A stretch of DNA of 64,000 bases from JBBSEX01 sp038239345. Its GTDB lineage: Bacteria; Acidobacteriota; Terriglobia; Bryobacterales; Bryobacteraceae. The stretch covers positions 1 to 64,000 of the forward strand of contig JBBSEX010000022.1 of assembly GCA_038239345.1 (NCBI GenBank), in the 5' to 3' direction. The notes under the pieces were generated by a model. The model had not been told where the DNA came from. It did no database searches and saw only the letters and a list, made by a program, of their open reading frames with translations. Position numbers and translations under genes: made by a program. Positions 1 through 8,283 of this stretch are shown here, in pieces (the stretch's first letter is position 1; each line of letters opens with the position of its first letter).

Positions 1-1
1 G

Positions 2-1036
2 GTTCCGCCAGTGGAAATAGAACTGGCGCGGACATCTCTGATCTTTACAAGTCCCGTATCGAAGAAAGTGGAAGTGCCGGTCCGGTCTAATGTCAGTGCA
101 GCCTCTGGCGAAATTCGTTTGGACGCACCGGAGGGCTGGCAGGTTGAACCGAAGCAACAGAAGTTTCAGTTAAGCAGCCGTGGCGAGTTGACCGTTCTCG
201 CCTTCGAAGTAACGCCGCCGCAAGCGGATTCGCATGGAGAGTTAAAGGCCATTGCCGTCATCGGCGATCGTACAGTTTCCGCCGGCATGCAGAGTCTGGA
301 CTACAATCACATTCCACCGCAGGCGATTTTTCCCACGGCGGCCGCCACCGTGGTTCGCGCCGATGTGAAGACTCTGGCGAAGAAAGTCGGTTATGTGATG
401 GGAGCCGGCGATGACGTGCCTGCCGCCCTGAATCAATTTGGCGTCGAAGTAACGATGCTATCGGGTGACGACCTCGCGCGGGCCGATCTATCCGCCTTCG
501 ACGCGATCGTCACCGGCGTTCGGGCCTACAATGTGCGCGCCGATCTGCGGGCCAATCAGCCGCGTCTGCTGGAATACGTGCGCAATGGCGGTACCCTACT
601 CGTTCAATACAATGTTCTGGAGGGCGGCTTCGGCGGCGGCGATCCGCATTTACTGGATAAGATCGGTCCGTTTCCGATTAAGATCGGCCGGGAACGGGTG
701 ACCGTGGAAGATTGCGCCGTCAGCTTGCCCAACCCGCGGCATCCTTTGCTGAACATCCCCAATAAAATTACCGCCGCGGACTTCAGCGGATGGATCCAGG
801 AGCGGGCGCTGTATGTGGCGACGGAGTTCGATCCGCAGTATCAATCGTTGTTTGAGTCGCACGATCCGGGCGAATCGCCTTTACCGGGCGGCATGCTTTT
901 CGCGAAGTATGGAAAAGGCGTATACATTTTCTCGGCCTACGTGTGGTTTCGCGAGTTGCCGGCCGGAGTTCCTGGCGCTTATCGAATTTTCGCCAATCTG
1001 CTAAGTGCTTCCAAATCGATGGCGGCAGCCCAATGA
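2..1036 (+). CDS. PIG-L family deacetylase, C-terminal part (5' end outside window)
   Basis: The frame is open from the first bases, reading V-P-P before the first GTG at position 11, so the gene starts upstream. The visible 344 or so residues are the C-terminal region of the long acidobacterial PIG-L/LmbE deacetylases: a beta-sandwich-like stretch (residues 1-90) and a glutamine-amidotransferase-like or Rossmann-like stretch with 'KKVGYVMGAGDDVPAAL', 'FDAIVTGVRAYNVR' and 'NGGTLLVQYNVLEGG'. The zinc-binding deacetylase domain itself is not in the window, so the activity (N-deacetylation of a sugar-type substrate) is from family knowledge. The stop overlaps the start of the next small gene (ATGA), and a symporter follows, suggesting that the enzyme and a transporter are made together. 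Confidence 0.8.
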   Translation, partial: VPPVEIELARTSLIFTSPVSKKVEVPVRSNVSAASGEIRLDAPEGWQVEPKQQKFQLSSRGELTVLAFEVTPPQADSHGELKAIAVIGDRTVSAGMQSLDYNHIPPQAIFPTAAATVVRADVKTLAKKVGYVMGAGDDVPAALNQFGVEVTMLSGDDLARADLSAFDAIVTGVRAYNVRADLRANQPRLLEYVRNGGTLLVQYNVLEGGFGGGDPHLLDKIGPFPIKIGRERVTVEDCAVSLPNPRHPLLNIPNKITAADFSGWIQERALYVATEFDPQYQSLFESHDPGESPLPGGMLFAKYGKGVYIFSAYVWFRELPAGVPGAYRIFANLLSASKSMAAAQ

Positions 1037-1179
1037 CGCCGATTCCGGAAAAGCCTTTCATGCCCGACGATCCGCCGCCGTTTCTGGGAACCTGGCCTCG
1101 CGTTTATGCCTTCGTGCTCTGTTATCTGGTTGTACTCATCACAATCCTTTACCTGTTCACGAGGGCGTTCGCGCCGTGA
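1033..1179 (+). CDS. Small single-pass membrane protein (48 aa) coupled to symporter
   Basis: ATG at 1033 overlaps the deacetylase stop (ATGA) and its own TGA (1177-1179) overlaps the GTG start of the symporter. The peptide has a proline-rich, acidic cytosolic-type head ('PDDPPPFLGTWPRVYAF') and one strong hydrophobic helix ('VLCYLVVLITILYLFTRAF'). The position recalls small accessory membrane subunits that sit before some sodium:solute symporters, but I see no sequence feature that proves homology. Both junctions are 4-nt overlaps, which makes translational coupling likely and supports a real gene despite its size. Function unknown; an accessory subunit or stabiliser of the symporter is an inference. 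Confidence 0.65.
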   Translation: MTPIPEKPFMPDDPPPFLGTWPRVYAFVLCYLVVLITILYLFTRAFAP

Positions 1180-2837
1180 GGACTCTCGATTGGGTTGTCC
1201 TGGTTGGCTGGCTGGTCTTCATCGTTTCCTACGGCTTATATCGCGGCCGAAACAGCAGCAGCGTCAACGAATATTTGCTGGCCGGCAAGACGATGCCGTG
1301 GTACGCCATGGGGCTTTCCATCATGGCGACGCAGGCCAGCGCGATTACCTTCATCTCCACAACCGGCCAATCCTACATCGATGGCATGCGCTTCGTGCAA
1401 TTCTATTTTGGTTTGCCGATCGCGATGGTGATCATCTGCGCCACTGCCGTGCCAATCTTTCATAAAGCGAACGTCTATACAGCCTACGAGTACCTGGAGA
1501 ACCGCTTCGATACCCGAGTCCGGGCGCTGGTTAGCGTCATTTTCCTGATTCAACGGGGTTTGGCCGCGGGACTCGCGCTCTACGCGCCGGCGGTCGCTCT
1601 CTCTGTGATTCTTGGAATCTCCGATCAACTGACCACGATTCTGATGGGAACGCTGGTCGTGGTCTATACCACCACGGGTGGAATCAAAGCCGTAACCTGG
1701 GCCGACGTGCAGCAGATGACCGTCATCTTCGCCGCCCTGATTCTTTCGCTGATCATTGCCGTGCATCTGCTGCCCGGCGATATCGGATTCGGCGATGCCG
1801 TTCGTCTGGCGGGTAAGTTTGGAAAGCTCAACGTCGTTCAAACGCACTTCGATTGGAATGACCGTTACAACCTGTGGAGCGGGCTGATCGGCGGTATGTT
1901 TCTGGCTCTTGCCTATTTTGGCTGCGACCAGAGCCAGGTGCAGCGCTACCTGACCGGCAAGTCGATCGCCCAAAGCCGCCTCAGCCTGATCTTCAACGCG
2001 CTGGCCAAGATCCCGCTACAGTTTTTCATTCTGTTCACCGGGGCGATGGTATTCGTTTTTTTCGTTTTTGAGAAGCCGCCGCTGATTTTTCAGCCGGCCG
2101 AACAGGCGCGCATTCAGCAAACGCCGGGATACGCGGCGGTGCAGAGCCGCTTCGATGCGGCTTTCGAGAAAAGGCGGGTGGCTGCCCGGGAACTAGCCAC
2201 CGCGAACGATCCAGCATCGCTCGGACGCTATCAGGCCGCACAGAGGGATCTCGATAGCGCTCACAAGGATGGTCTCGCCCTTACCGGCAAGAACATCAAC
2301 GATACGAACTACATCTTTTTATCGTTCGTCACGAAGTACCTTCCGGTGGGAGTGGTGGGGCTGGTGATCGCCGTAATTTTCTCGGCGGCCATGTCTTCGA
2401 CATCGGGCGAGATCAATTCACTGGCGACGGTGACGGTAATCGATATTTATAAGCGCTACGTGCGCAAGGACGGTAGCGATCGACACTACCTTTTCATTTC
2501 CCGGGCGGCCACGGTCTTCTGGGGAATTTATGCCGTTTGTTTCGCCAGTTATGGCGGCAGTTTCGGGGCCCTGATTGAAGCCGTAAATATGATCGGCTCG
2601 CTATTCTATGGCGGGTTGCTGGGGGTCTTTGTGCTGGCGTTTTTCTTTAAGAGTGTCGGGGCCACCGCGGCTTTAAGTGGCGTTGTCGCCGGCGAAGTGG
2701 CCATTTTCGCTACCAAGCTGTTCACGTCCATTTCGTTTCTCTGGTTCAACGTGATTGGTTGCTTTGTAGTGGTTGCAATTGCCTTGCTGGTGACATTATT
2801 TCTTCCTCGGCGAGACGTTGAAGCGAAGACCGCTTAA
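1176..2837 (+). CDS. Sodium:solute symporter (SSS family)
   Basis: 553 residues from a GTG at 1176 that overlaps the upstream stop (GTGA). The frame is open further upstream, to 1005, but that part runs through the small membrane gene and does not look like the family. SSS hallmarks: 'SSVNEYLLAGKTMPWYAMG' after helix 1, 'SAITFISTTGQ' (discontinuous helix with the sodium/substrate site), 'YEYLENRFD', 'GGIKAVTWADVQQM' and 'FSAAMSSTSGEINSLATV' near helix 8. About 13 transmembrane helices are visible. Unusual is a polar insert at about residues 310-370 rich in A, Q, R and D, likely a helical extramembrane loop. The substrate cannot be read from sequence; co-transcription with a PIG-L deacetylase makes an amino sugar or sugar derivative plausible. 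Confidence 0.9.
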   Translation: MRTLDWVVLVGWLVFIVSYGLYRGRNSSSVNEYLLAGKTMPWYAMGLSIMATQASAITFISTTGQSYIDGMRFVQFYFGLPIAMVIICATAVPIFHKANVYTAYEYLENRFDTRVRALVSVIFLIQRGLAAGLALYAPAVALSVILGISDQLTTILMGTLVVVYTTTGGIKAVTWADVQQMTVIFAALILSLIIAVHLLPGDIGFGDAVRLAGKFGKLNVVQTHFDWNDRYNLWSGLIGGMFLALAYFGCDQSQVQRYLTGKSIAQSRLSLIFNALAKIPLQFFILFTGAMVFVFFVFEKPPLIFQPAEQARIQQTPGYAAVQSRFDAAFEKRRVAARELATANDPASLGRYQAAQRDLDSAHKDGLALTGKNINDTNYIFLSFVTKYLPVGVVGLVIAVIFSAAMSSTSGEINSLATVTVIDIYKRYVRKDGSDRHYLFISRAATVFWGIYAVCFASYGGSFGALIEAVNMIGSLFYGGLLGVFVLAFFFKSVGATAALSGVVAGEVAIFATKLFTSISFLWFNVIGCFVVVAIALLVTLFLPRRDVEAKTA

Positions 2838-2849
2838 TCCCTATACCAC

Positions 2850-2861
2850 CACCTATAGGTG
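2850..2861. promoter_or_regulatory. Perfect 12-bp palindrome CACCTATAGGTG upstream of aroF
   Basis: The sequence equals its own reverse complement and lies in the 118-bp gap between the symporter stop and aroF, about 55 bp before the candidate -10 element. It could be an operator half or dyad for a dimeric regulator. The stem is too short, and no T-run follows, for a normal terminator. Role not established. Confidence 0.3.
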
Positions 2862-2915
2862 TATGCTACTATTCCAGCAAGTGTATTATTTTCATCATTA
2901 ATATCGACTTGAGAG

Positions 2916-2924
2916 TGATATACT
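2916..2924 (+). promoter_or_regulatory. Candidate extended -10 promoter (TGA-TATACT) for aroF
   Basis: TATACT at 2919-2924 is preceded directly by TGN, the extended -10 form, and lies 31 bp before the aroF ATG. No good -35 box is seen at 16-18 bp, which is acceptable for extended -10 promoters. A ribosome binding site GAGGAG (2945-2950) precedes ATG 2956. Confidence 0.45.
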
Positions 2925-2955
2925 ACTCCTTGCAGCTGTATGTTGAGGAGACATC

Positions 2956-3996
2956 ATGATCATATCTATGCGTTTGCATTCCACCCGCGAAGAAATCGAA
3001 CACGTAACGGAGCGGATCAGGGATTTCGGCTATAAAGTGCATTCTATTGCGGGCGACGAAAGAGTTGTCATTGGCGTGGTGGGAGTGGGCGATGTCACGG
3101 CCTGCCTGGAATCGCTGGAGGCTATGCCCGCGGTTGAAAAAGCGGTGCGCATTTCCGCTCCTTATAAGTTCGTCAGCTTGGAATTCCGTCCCGAACGGAC
3201 GCGCGTAGTGGCGAACGGCGTAGAAATTGGCGGCGATGAATTCATCGTAATGGCCGGACCGTGTTCGGTGGAAAGCGAACAGCAAATCATGCAGACAGCG
3301 GAGGCCGTGGCCAAATCCGGCGCAAAACTTTTGCGTGGCGGAGCCTTCAAGCCACGCACATCGCCTTACGATTTTCAAGGCTTGGAGCGGGAAGGGCTGG
3401 AACTGCTGAAGAAAGCTCGCGAGGCCACCGGGTTGGGGATCATTACCGAAGTAATGAGCGACCGCGACGTGGATCTGGTTGCCGATTATGCCGACATCCT
3501 GCAAATTGGAGCGCGCAACATGCAGAATTTCGCGCTGCTGAAAACGCTGGGCAAATGCGGCCGCCCCGTCCTGCTGAAACGCGGATTGAGTTCGACGGTA
3601 AAGGAATTGTTGATGTCCGCCGAGTATCTGGTGGCGCACGGCAACCCCAACGTGATTCTGTGCGAACGCGGCATTCGAACCTTTGAAACGGTGACGCGCA
3701 ATACGTGCGACATCGCCGCCATCGCCGCGTTAAGTGAGCTGACGCACTTGCCCGTCATGCTGGATCCAAGCCACGCGACGGGTAAGCGCAGCCTGGTGCC
3801 GGCACTGTCCAGAGCGGGCGTGGCCATCGGCGCCGATGGGCTTCTGATTGAGGTGCATCCCAATCCTGAGAAGGCGGTTAGCGATGGCGCCCAATCCCTG
3901 ACCATTCCGCAATTCGATCAGATGATGAAGGATCTGGCTCCTTACACCGCTTTGTGGAAAGCGTCGCGCGTGACAGCAGTCGGCGCAACAGTGTAA
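2956..3996 (+). CDS. aroF: 3-deoxy-7-phosphoheptulonate (DAHP) synthase
   Basis: Condenses phosphoenolpyruvate and erythrose 4-phosphate, the first step of the shikimate pathway. 346 residues in the Thermotoga/Bacillus-type architecture: an N-terminal ferredoxin-like regulatory domain (residues 1-75, as in the feedback-inhibited enzymes) followed by the TIM barrel. Active-site segments are present: 'VMAGPCSVES' (metal/PEP site), 'RGGAFKPRTSPYDFQG', 'IGARNMQNF', 'PVLLKRGLSST' and 'MLDPSHATGKRSLV'. The ATG at 2956 has GAGGAG 5 nt upstream. Stands alone after a likely promoter; the next gene begins 11 nt past its stop, so it may be co-transcribed. Nothing looks broken. Feedback inhibition by an aromatic amino acid is expected from the extra domain but not shown here. 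Confidence 0.95.
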   Translation: MIISMRLHSTREEIEHVTERIRDFGYKVHSIAGDERVVIGVVGVGDVTACLESLEAMPAVEKAVRISAPYKFVSLEFRPERTRVVANGVEIGGDEFIVMAGPCSVESEQQIMQTAEAVAKSGAKLLRGGAFKPRTSPYDFQGLEREGLELLKKAREATGLGIITEVMSDRDVDLVADYADILQIGARNMQNFALLKTLGKCGRPVLLKRGLSSTVKELLMSAEYLVAHGNPNVILCERGIRTFETVTRNTCDIAAIAALSELTHLPVMLDPSHATGKRSLVPALSRAGVAIGADGLLIEVHPNPEKAVSDGAQSLTIPQFDQMMKDLAPYTALWKASRVTAVGATV

Positions 3997-4007
3997 CCTG
4001 CGAGTGG

Positions 4008-4931
4008 GTGAAAACTTTTAAGAAGCAGTGGTATCTTATCGCGGCTGGGGTCGCCATTGCGATCGCCGCCGGCGTATTCGTCGCGCTTCGTCCGGGTGGT
4101 CCATCCACGCCGGAGCAGCTGGTAGCATGCCTTCCAGCGAAAGACGGGGCGGCGGCTTACATCGACGTACGGGCTTTGCGCTTGTCGGGAATTTTGGATT
4201 CCGTAATCGGAACCAAGACCGTCGAGGAACCCGAGTACAAGGAGTTTGTCGGCGGCACGGGATTCGATTACCGCAAAGACCTGGACCGGATCGCGGTCGA
4301 ATTCGCCGGCGATACAAACTACTTCGTTCTCCGCGGAAATTTTAATTGGAAACGAATCATGGCCTATGCGGTCGGCCATGGTGGCAAGTGCACAAACGAA
4401 TTCTGCCAGATCGCCGCCAGCCAGCCGGGCAAATCGATTTCATTTTTCAAATTGGGCAGTGGCGCGATGGCGCTCGCCGTGGGGCCTGACGCGTGGGCCG
4501 CGGGCGCAATCACGCTGGCAAAGTCGGCGCCATCCTCGAACGTACCGCAGCAGCCGGTGTGGGTAGCTGTTCCCGCTCAAGTGCTGCGCGATCCTTCCCG
4601 GCTGCCGGCGGGCACGCACGCTTTCGCCACGGCCTTGAGCAACGCCGACCGGGTGGTGTTCGCCATCGGACCGCAAGATACCCGCTTCCAGGTCGCGCTC
4701 GACGTCACTTGTTCCAACGCCGATACCGCGTCGGCTTTGTTGGTGCAACTGGAAGGCGCCACGTCAATGCTGCGAAAAATGATGGCTCGTGAAAACGTGA
4801 AGCCGAACCCCAACGACTTGAGCGGGATCCTGACATCGGGGAGTTTTCGCCGGGAAAATCAGCGGGTTTATGGCAGTTGGCCCCTGGAGAAAAGCTTCCT
4901 CACTTCGCTCGCCGGTAGCGCGTCCAATTAG
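4008..4931 (+). CDS. Membrane-anchored protein of unknown function
   Basis: I do not recognise this family. A GTG at 4008, 11 nt after aroF, starts a 307-residue protein with a short basic head ('VKTFKKQ'), one hydrophobic helix ('WYLIAAGVAIAIAAGVFVAL') and an extracytoplasmic domain of about 270 residues. The frame is open to 3954 but that would overlap aroF. The domain has 'AYIDVRALRLSGILDSV', which resembles acidobacterial proteins with a DUF3352-like layout that report or evaluate periplasmic state, but this is only an impression. Two close cysteines ('GGKCTNEFC') could form a disulfide. Co-orientation with aroF is probably incidental. Confidence 0.75.
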   Translation: MKTFKKQWYLIAAGVAIAIAAGVFVALRPGGPSTPEQLVACLPAKDGAAAYIDVRALRLSGILDSVIGTKTVEEPEYKEFVGGTGFDYRKDLDRIAVEFAGDTNYFVLRGNFNWKRIMAYAVGHGGKCTNEFCQIAASQPGKSISFFKLGSGAMALAVGPDAWAAGAITLAKSAPSSNVPQQPVWVAVPAQVLRDPSRLPAGTHAFATALSNADRVVFAIGPQDTRFQVALDVTCSNADTASALLVQLEGATSMLRKMMARENVKPNPNDLSGILTSGSFRRENQRVYGSWPLEKSFLTSLAGSASN

Positions 4932-4969
4932 GGGTAAAATTCAGTCATGGCACACAGACGGCACTCACC

Positions 4970-5491
4970 GTGGAAGATCTTCTGGCGCTGCCTCCGCTTG
5001 ATTCGGAGGTCGGCAAGCACTACGAGTTGAGCGATGGGGAGTTGATCGTCAGGGGATCCGCGAAACCTCTGCATGAATGGATTAAGTCCCAGATATTGGA
5101 ACTGCTCGTCGTTTACATTGTCCAGAATCGCATCGGTAAGATTTTCGTGGAATCGCAGTTCAGCTTAACGGCCACAACGGCGCGCATTCCCGACATCGCG
5201 TTTGTGCGCAATGAAAAGCTCAGCGGCACAGTCGATTTACCCACCTTCGCCTTCGCTCCCGACCTGGCGATTGAAATCATCTCGCCTTCCGAGACCTATC
5301 TTGCCGTTAAGGTCGCCGATTATCTTGCCGCCGGGGTGAGCGAGATCTGGCAAGTAGTTCCCGAAATGGGCACGATAGTAGTTCGAAAGCAGAACGGTGC
5401 GCATACCCTGCAGGCCGATGATATTTTGGAAACGCCGATACTCCCCGGCTTTCAGGTGGCCGTCGGCGCCATTTTCGACTTCAACCGATAG
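4970..5491 (+). CDS. Uma2 family endonuclease (DUF820)
   Basis: 173 residues of the Uma2/DUF820 type, a PD-(D/E)XK-fold family of uncertain biological role, abundant in cyanobacteria and also found in Acidobacteriota. Visible signature: 'DLLALP', 'YELSDGELIV', 'ARIPDIAFVR' (catalytic Asp region), 'PDLAIEIISPSE' (the second acidic residue) and 'AVKVADYLAAGVSEIWQV' (Lys and the conserved YL-AGV turn). The usable start is GTG 4970. The in-frame sequence just before it, 'TQTALTVEDLL', matches the usual N-terminus of the family, and an out-of-frame ATG lies at 4947, so the true start may have been lost by a one-base change. Stop is 3 bp from the convergent gene. Confidence 0.88.
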   Translation: MEDLLALPPLDSEVGKHYELSDGELIVRGSAKPLHEWIKSQILELLVVYIVQNRIGKIFVESQFSLTATTARIPDIAFVRNEKLSGTVDLPTFAFAPDLAIEIISPSETYLAVKVADYLAAGVSEIWQVVPEMGTIVVRKQNGAHTLQADDILETPILPGFQVAVGAIFDFNR

Positions 5492-5494
5492 CCG

Positions 5495-6649
5495 TCATAC
5501 CCGCAGGAACCAACGGCGCCGATGCATCGCGTAGGCAATGGCGAACATGATCAGCACATACGTAATGGAATATAGTAGCGACGCGTTCATCGGCGATGCC
5601 AGCGGTGCGAACACGTTGTTATAAATCACCTGATGCAACGAGATCGTTTTCGCTCCCGCCTGCCAGCGGATGGCTCCGAGGGCCTCATCCAAATACTCCG
5701 AGGCGAGGTAAATCGCAATGGCATTCATACCCAGAATCACGAAGGGTTTCACCGGTTTTTTCCAGCCCCGCATGTCGACGAAATAGATGCAGACGGCAAG
5801 CACCACGAAATCCAATCCCGCCATGAACAGCACGAAAGAATCGCTCCACAGCTTCTTATTGATGGGCATCCAGATGTCGACGATCGCCCCTGCCGCCAGT
5901 AGCAGAGATCCAATCACGAACAACTTCGTGGTGCGTTCGGCAAGGGACTCGCGCAGTTGTAGAATCCGCCCCGCGATGATTCCCAGCAGCGCTGTGGCGA
6001 TCGCCGGCAGGGTGCTGACGATCCCCTCGGGGTCCCACGTGACGGTGCCGGCGTAGTTGTGGCGTCCCAGTAAGTTCCAATCGACATAGTGCGCGAAGTT
6101 GCCGTCGACATCCAGATGACCGGTTCCGAATCCCGGCACAGGCACCAGCATCATCAGCATCCAGTAGGCGACCAACAATCCGGCGATCCAAAGTATTTGT
6201 CCGCGCAATCCGCTGAACAGGAAGATGGTCGACGCGATGAGGTAACAGATGGCGATGCGCTGTAGTACGCCCAAAATCCGCTGCGTACTGAGACTGAAAT
6301 GCGGGAAAGCGTAAACCGTCAAGCCGAGAAAGAAGAGGATCGCAGCCCGGCGGAGAATCGGCCACAGCAATTGTACGCGGGATTTGGCTGTGCTGACCCG
6401 CCGCCCCAACGAGAGCGTAATCGCTACGCCGACAATCCACAAGAAGGAGGGAAAGACCGTATCGGTGATGGTCCAACCATTCCACTCGGCGTGGTTCAAC
6501 GGACCATACGCTACGGGGCCGCCGGCATTATTCACCAGGATCATCAAGGCCATGGTCAGGCCGCGAAATGCATCGAGAGATACTAGCCGCTCCAGGTTTT
6601 GACTCGCGCCGGCAACGGAATCGAGCGTACTGACAGAAGATTGCGCCAT
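5495..6649 (-). CDS. HGSNAT-like membrane acyltransferase (DUF5009)
   Basis: 384 residues, about 10-11 transmembrane helices. The N-terminal signature 'RLVSLDAFRGLTMALMILVN' plus 'WNGWTITDTVFPSFLWIVG' is the mark of the heparan-alpha-glucosaminide N-acetyltransferase-like family (NagX/DUF5009), which transfers acetyl groups across a membrane onto amino sugars. 'HNYAGTVTWDPEGIVSTLPAI' is the second conserved block of the family. The ATG at 6649 lacks a strong ribosome binding site. Likely function is acetylation of an extracytoplasmic sugar; the acceptor is unknown. The next gene upstream on the same strand is the broken regulatory-domain gene; the Uma2 gene converges on its 3' end. Confidence 0.88.
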   Translation of the reverse strand: MAQSSVSTLDSVAGASQNLERLVSLDAFRGLTMALMILVNNAGGPVAYGPLNHAEWNGWTITDTVFPSFLWIVGVAITLSLGRRVSTAKSRVQLLWPILRRAAILFFLGLTVYAFPHFSLSTQRILGVLQRIAICYLIASTIFLFSGLRGQILWIAGLLVAYWMLMMLVPVPGFGTGHLDVDGNFAHYVDWNLLGRHNYAGTVTWDPEGIVSTLPAIATALLGIIAGRILQLRESLAERTTKLFVIGSLLLAAGAIVDIWMPINKKLWSDSFVLFMAGLDFVVLAVCIYFVDMRGWKKPVKPFVILGMNAIAIYLASEYLDEALGAIRWQAGAKTISLHQVIYNNVFAPLASPMNASLLYSITYVLIMFAIAYAMHRRRWFLRV

Positions 6650-6700
6650 GGGAATAAAACCTAGGCTACATCATAGCCCTATGATCGACTCGAGCGGGAT

Positions 6701-8283
6701 TCAATTTTGCGCGGCGGCCGGCGCTACAGCGATGGTTTCCTTAACTGTGCCATGACGCTCCACGCGAATCGCCTTTCCACCCGTTAGGTACGGCTTGAGT
6801 ACCACTGGATTCAGGTATTCGAGGTCGAGTTGAGCGACGGCGATCAGCACGTAATCGCCGGCACCGATGTGAGGCCATCCAAAGCTCCCATCGCTGTCGG
6901 TCTGAAAGGCAATAATCTCCGCATGACCGGTAGTTTCTTTGCGCGGAGCAAGCAGCACCAGCACTCCGGGCACTGCCTTACCTTCATTCAAAACGAAGCC
7001 ATTGACCGTGCCGGTTTCATCGGCGGCAATCACATTCAATGTGATGACAGCGCCTTGTACGACGTCAAAGAACCCATCCTGGAGACTCGATCCCTCTACC
7101 GCGAGTTTAGCCACCTGGAAACCATCGCTACTCTGCAGTCGAAAGCGATAACTGCCAACCCGCAGATTCTTGACGCTGAATGTTCCGTCATCGGAAACCA
7201 CCCGGGTGAACACGCCCACGGTTTCATGCACCAGCTGGGCGTATAACGGCGACTTGGGGCGGACACCCGGCTGGGAAAACGTGACACGGCCACTCACAGC
7301 CGGGGATGGCTGAGATTCCAGTTGAACCGTCACGTCGATATTCGCTACGTCGATGACCTTGCGCGCCAATCTGGGATTTTCTCCGGTCTCTAAAAATTCG
7401 AGTGTGTACCGGCCTGGCGGTACGCCCGCGATCTTCTGGTCGGCTCCAAAGATGGTGACCCGGCGCTGAAATCCCTCTGGCCCTTCCACGCCCTTGGTGA
7501 TCAGGCTCAGCCTACCGCCGTGGACGGAGGGTACCGAAAACATCACGTGGACGGTGACTCCAGTAATCGTGCGCAGGGTGAAATCGGCGTGAACCTCCGC
7601 ACCCGCTTTGAGCAACAGCGGCGCGGCACTCCGCAGATCGCTTGCTCCTGGATAATAAGCGGGAGCGTAGGCAGCGCTCGGCTCGGAAGGCTGATCCGAC
7701 CGACGCCGAGCCCGGTATCCAGCCTCCCCCGCAGATACCAGGGTTCGGCGGTGACGGCTAGATAATAGGTACCCGCGGTTACCGGACCGAAGCGGTAAAC
7801 GCCGCGATCATCCGTCCAGAACCATCCCGCTGTCGTAACACGCTTTCGGCCGCCAGTAACCGCTGAGCGAATCAACTGCACCAGGGCTCTTTCCACAGGT
7901 TCGCCACGGTCGTCGAGGATAGTACCCGTAATGGCTCCAGGAGGCTACCAGCGAAACGTCAGCGGACCTGGATTCTGATCGGCTCCGGTAATGATAGAGA
8001 CACCAAAGCCTAGGCCCGGGCCTGCCAATCCATAAGCTTGCCGCACTCCCGCATACTCCGCCGCAAGGGAATATTTGCCTGGCGGTACATCGAAGGAAAA
8101 CCGGCCATCGTCCGCGGTGACGATAAACGATGGAGCCGATCGCGGCTGCGATGCTCCCAGAATAATGCGTACGCGCTTCATCGGAGATCCACTCAGTGCA
8201 TTGACTATCACGCCGGTAACTGGGACAGCTTGCGCCCTGGCGGCGATGACAAGGCCAGCGATAAGAATCAGCCGGGATTTCAT
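6701..8283 (-). pseudogene. Carboxypeptidase-regulatory-like protein, broken by a stop and a frameshift
   Basis: Read on the minus strand, three open pieces join into one protein of about 527 residues. Piece one (8283-7945) has a signal peptide and a regulatory-like domain ending '..GPLTFRW' at a TAG (7945-7947). The same frame continues straight on with 'PPGAITGTILDDRGEPVERA', so the TAG is an in-frame nonsense codon. Piece two changes frame near 7690-7720: the expected continuation 'SDQPSEPSAAYAPAYYPGAS' lies in the neighbouring frame and leads into piece three ('LLLKAGAEVHADFTL..'), which ends at 6701. The start ATG overlaps the stop of the upstream paralogue (ATGA). Either a recent pseudogene or two sequencing errors; coding quality elsewhere is intact. 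Confidence 0.8.

Noticed and set aside
1236..1973. 245-codon open frame antisense to the symporter
   Set aside because: Histidine- and glutamine-rich shadow frame; symporter frame is certain.
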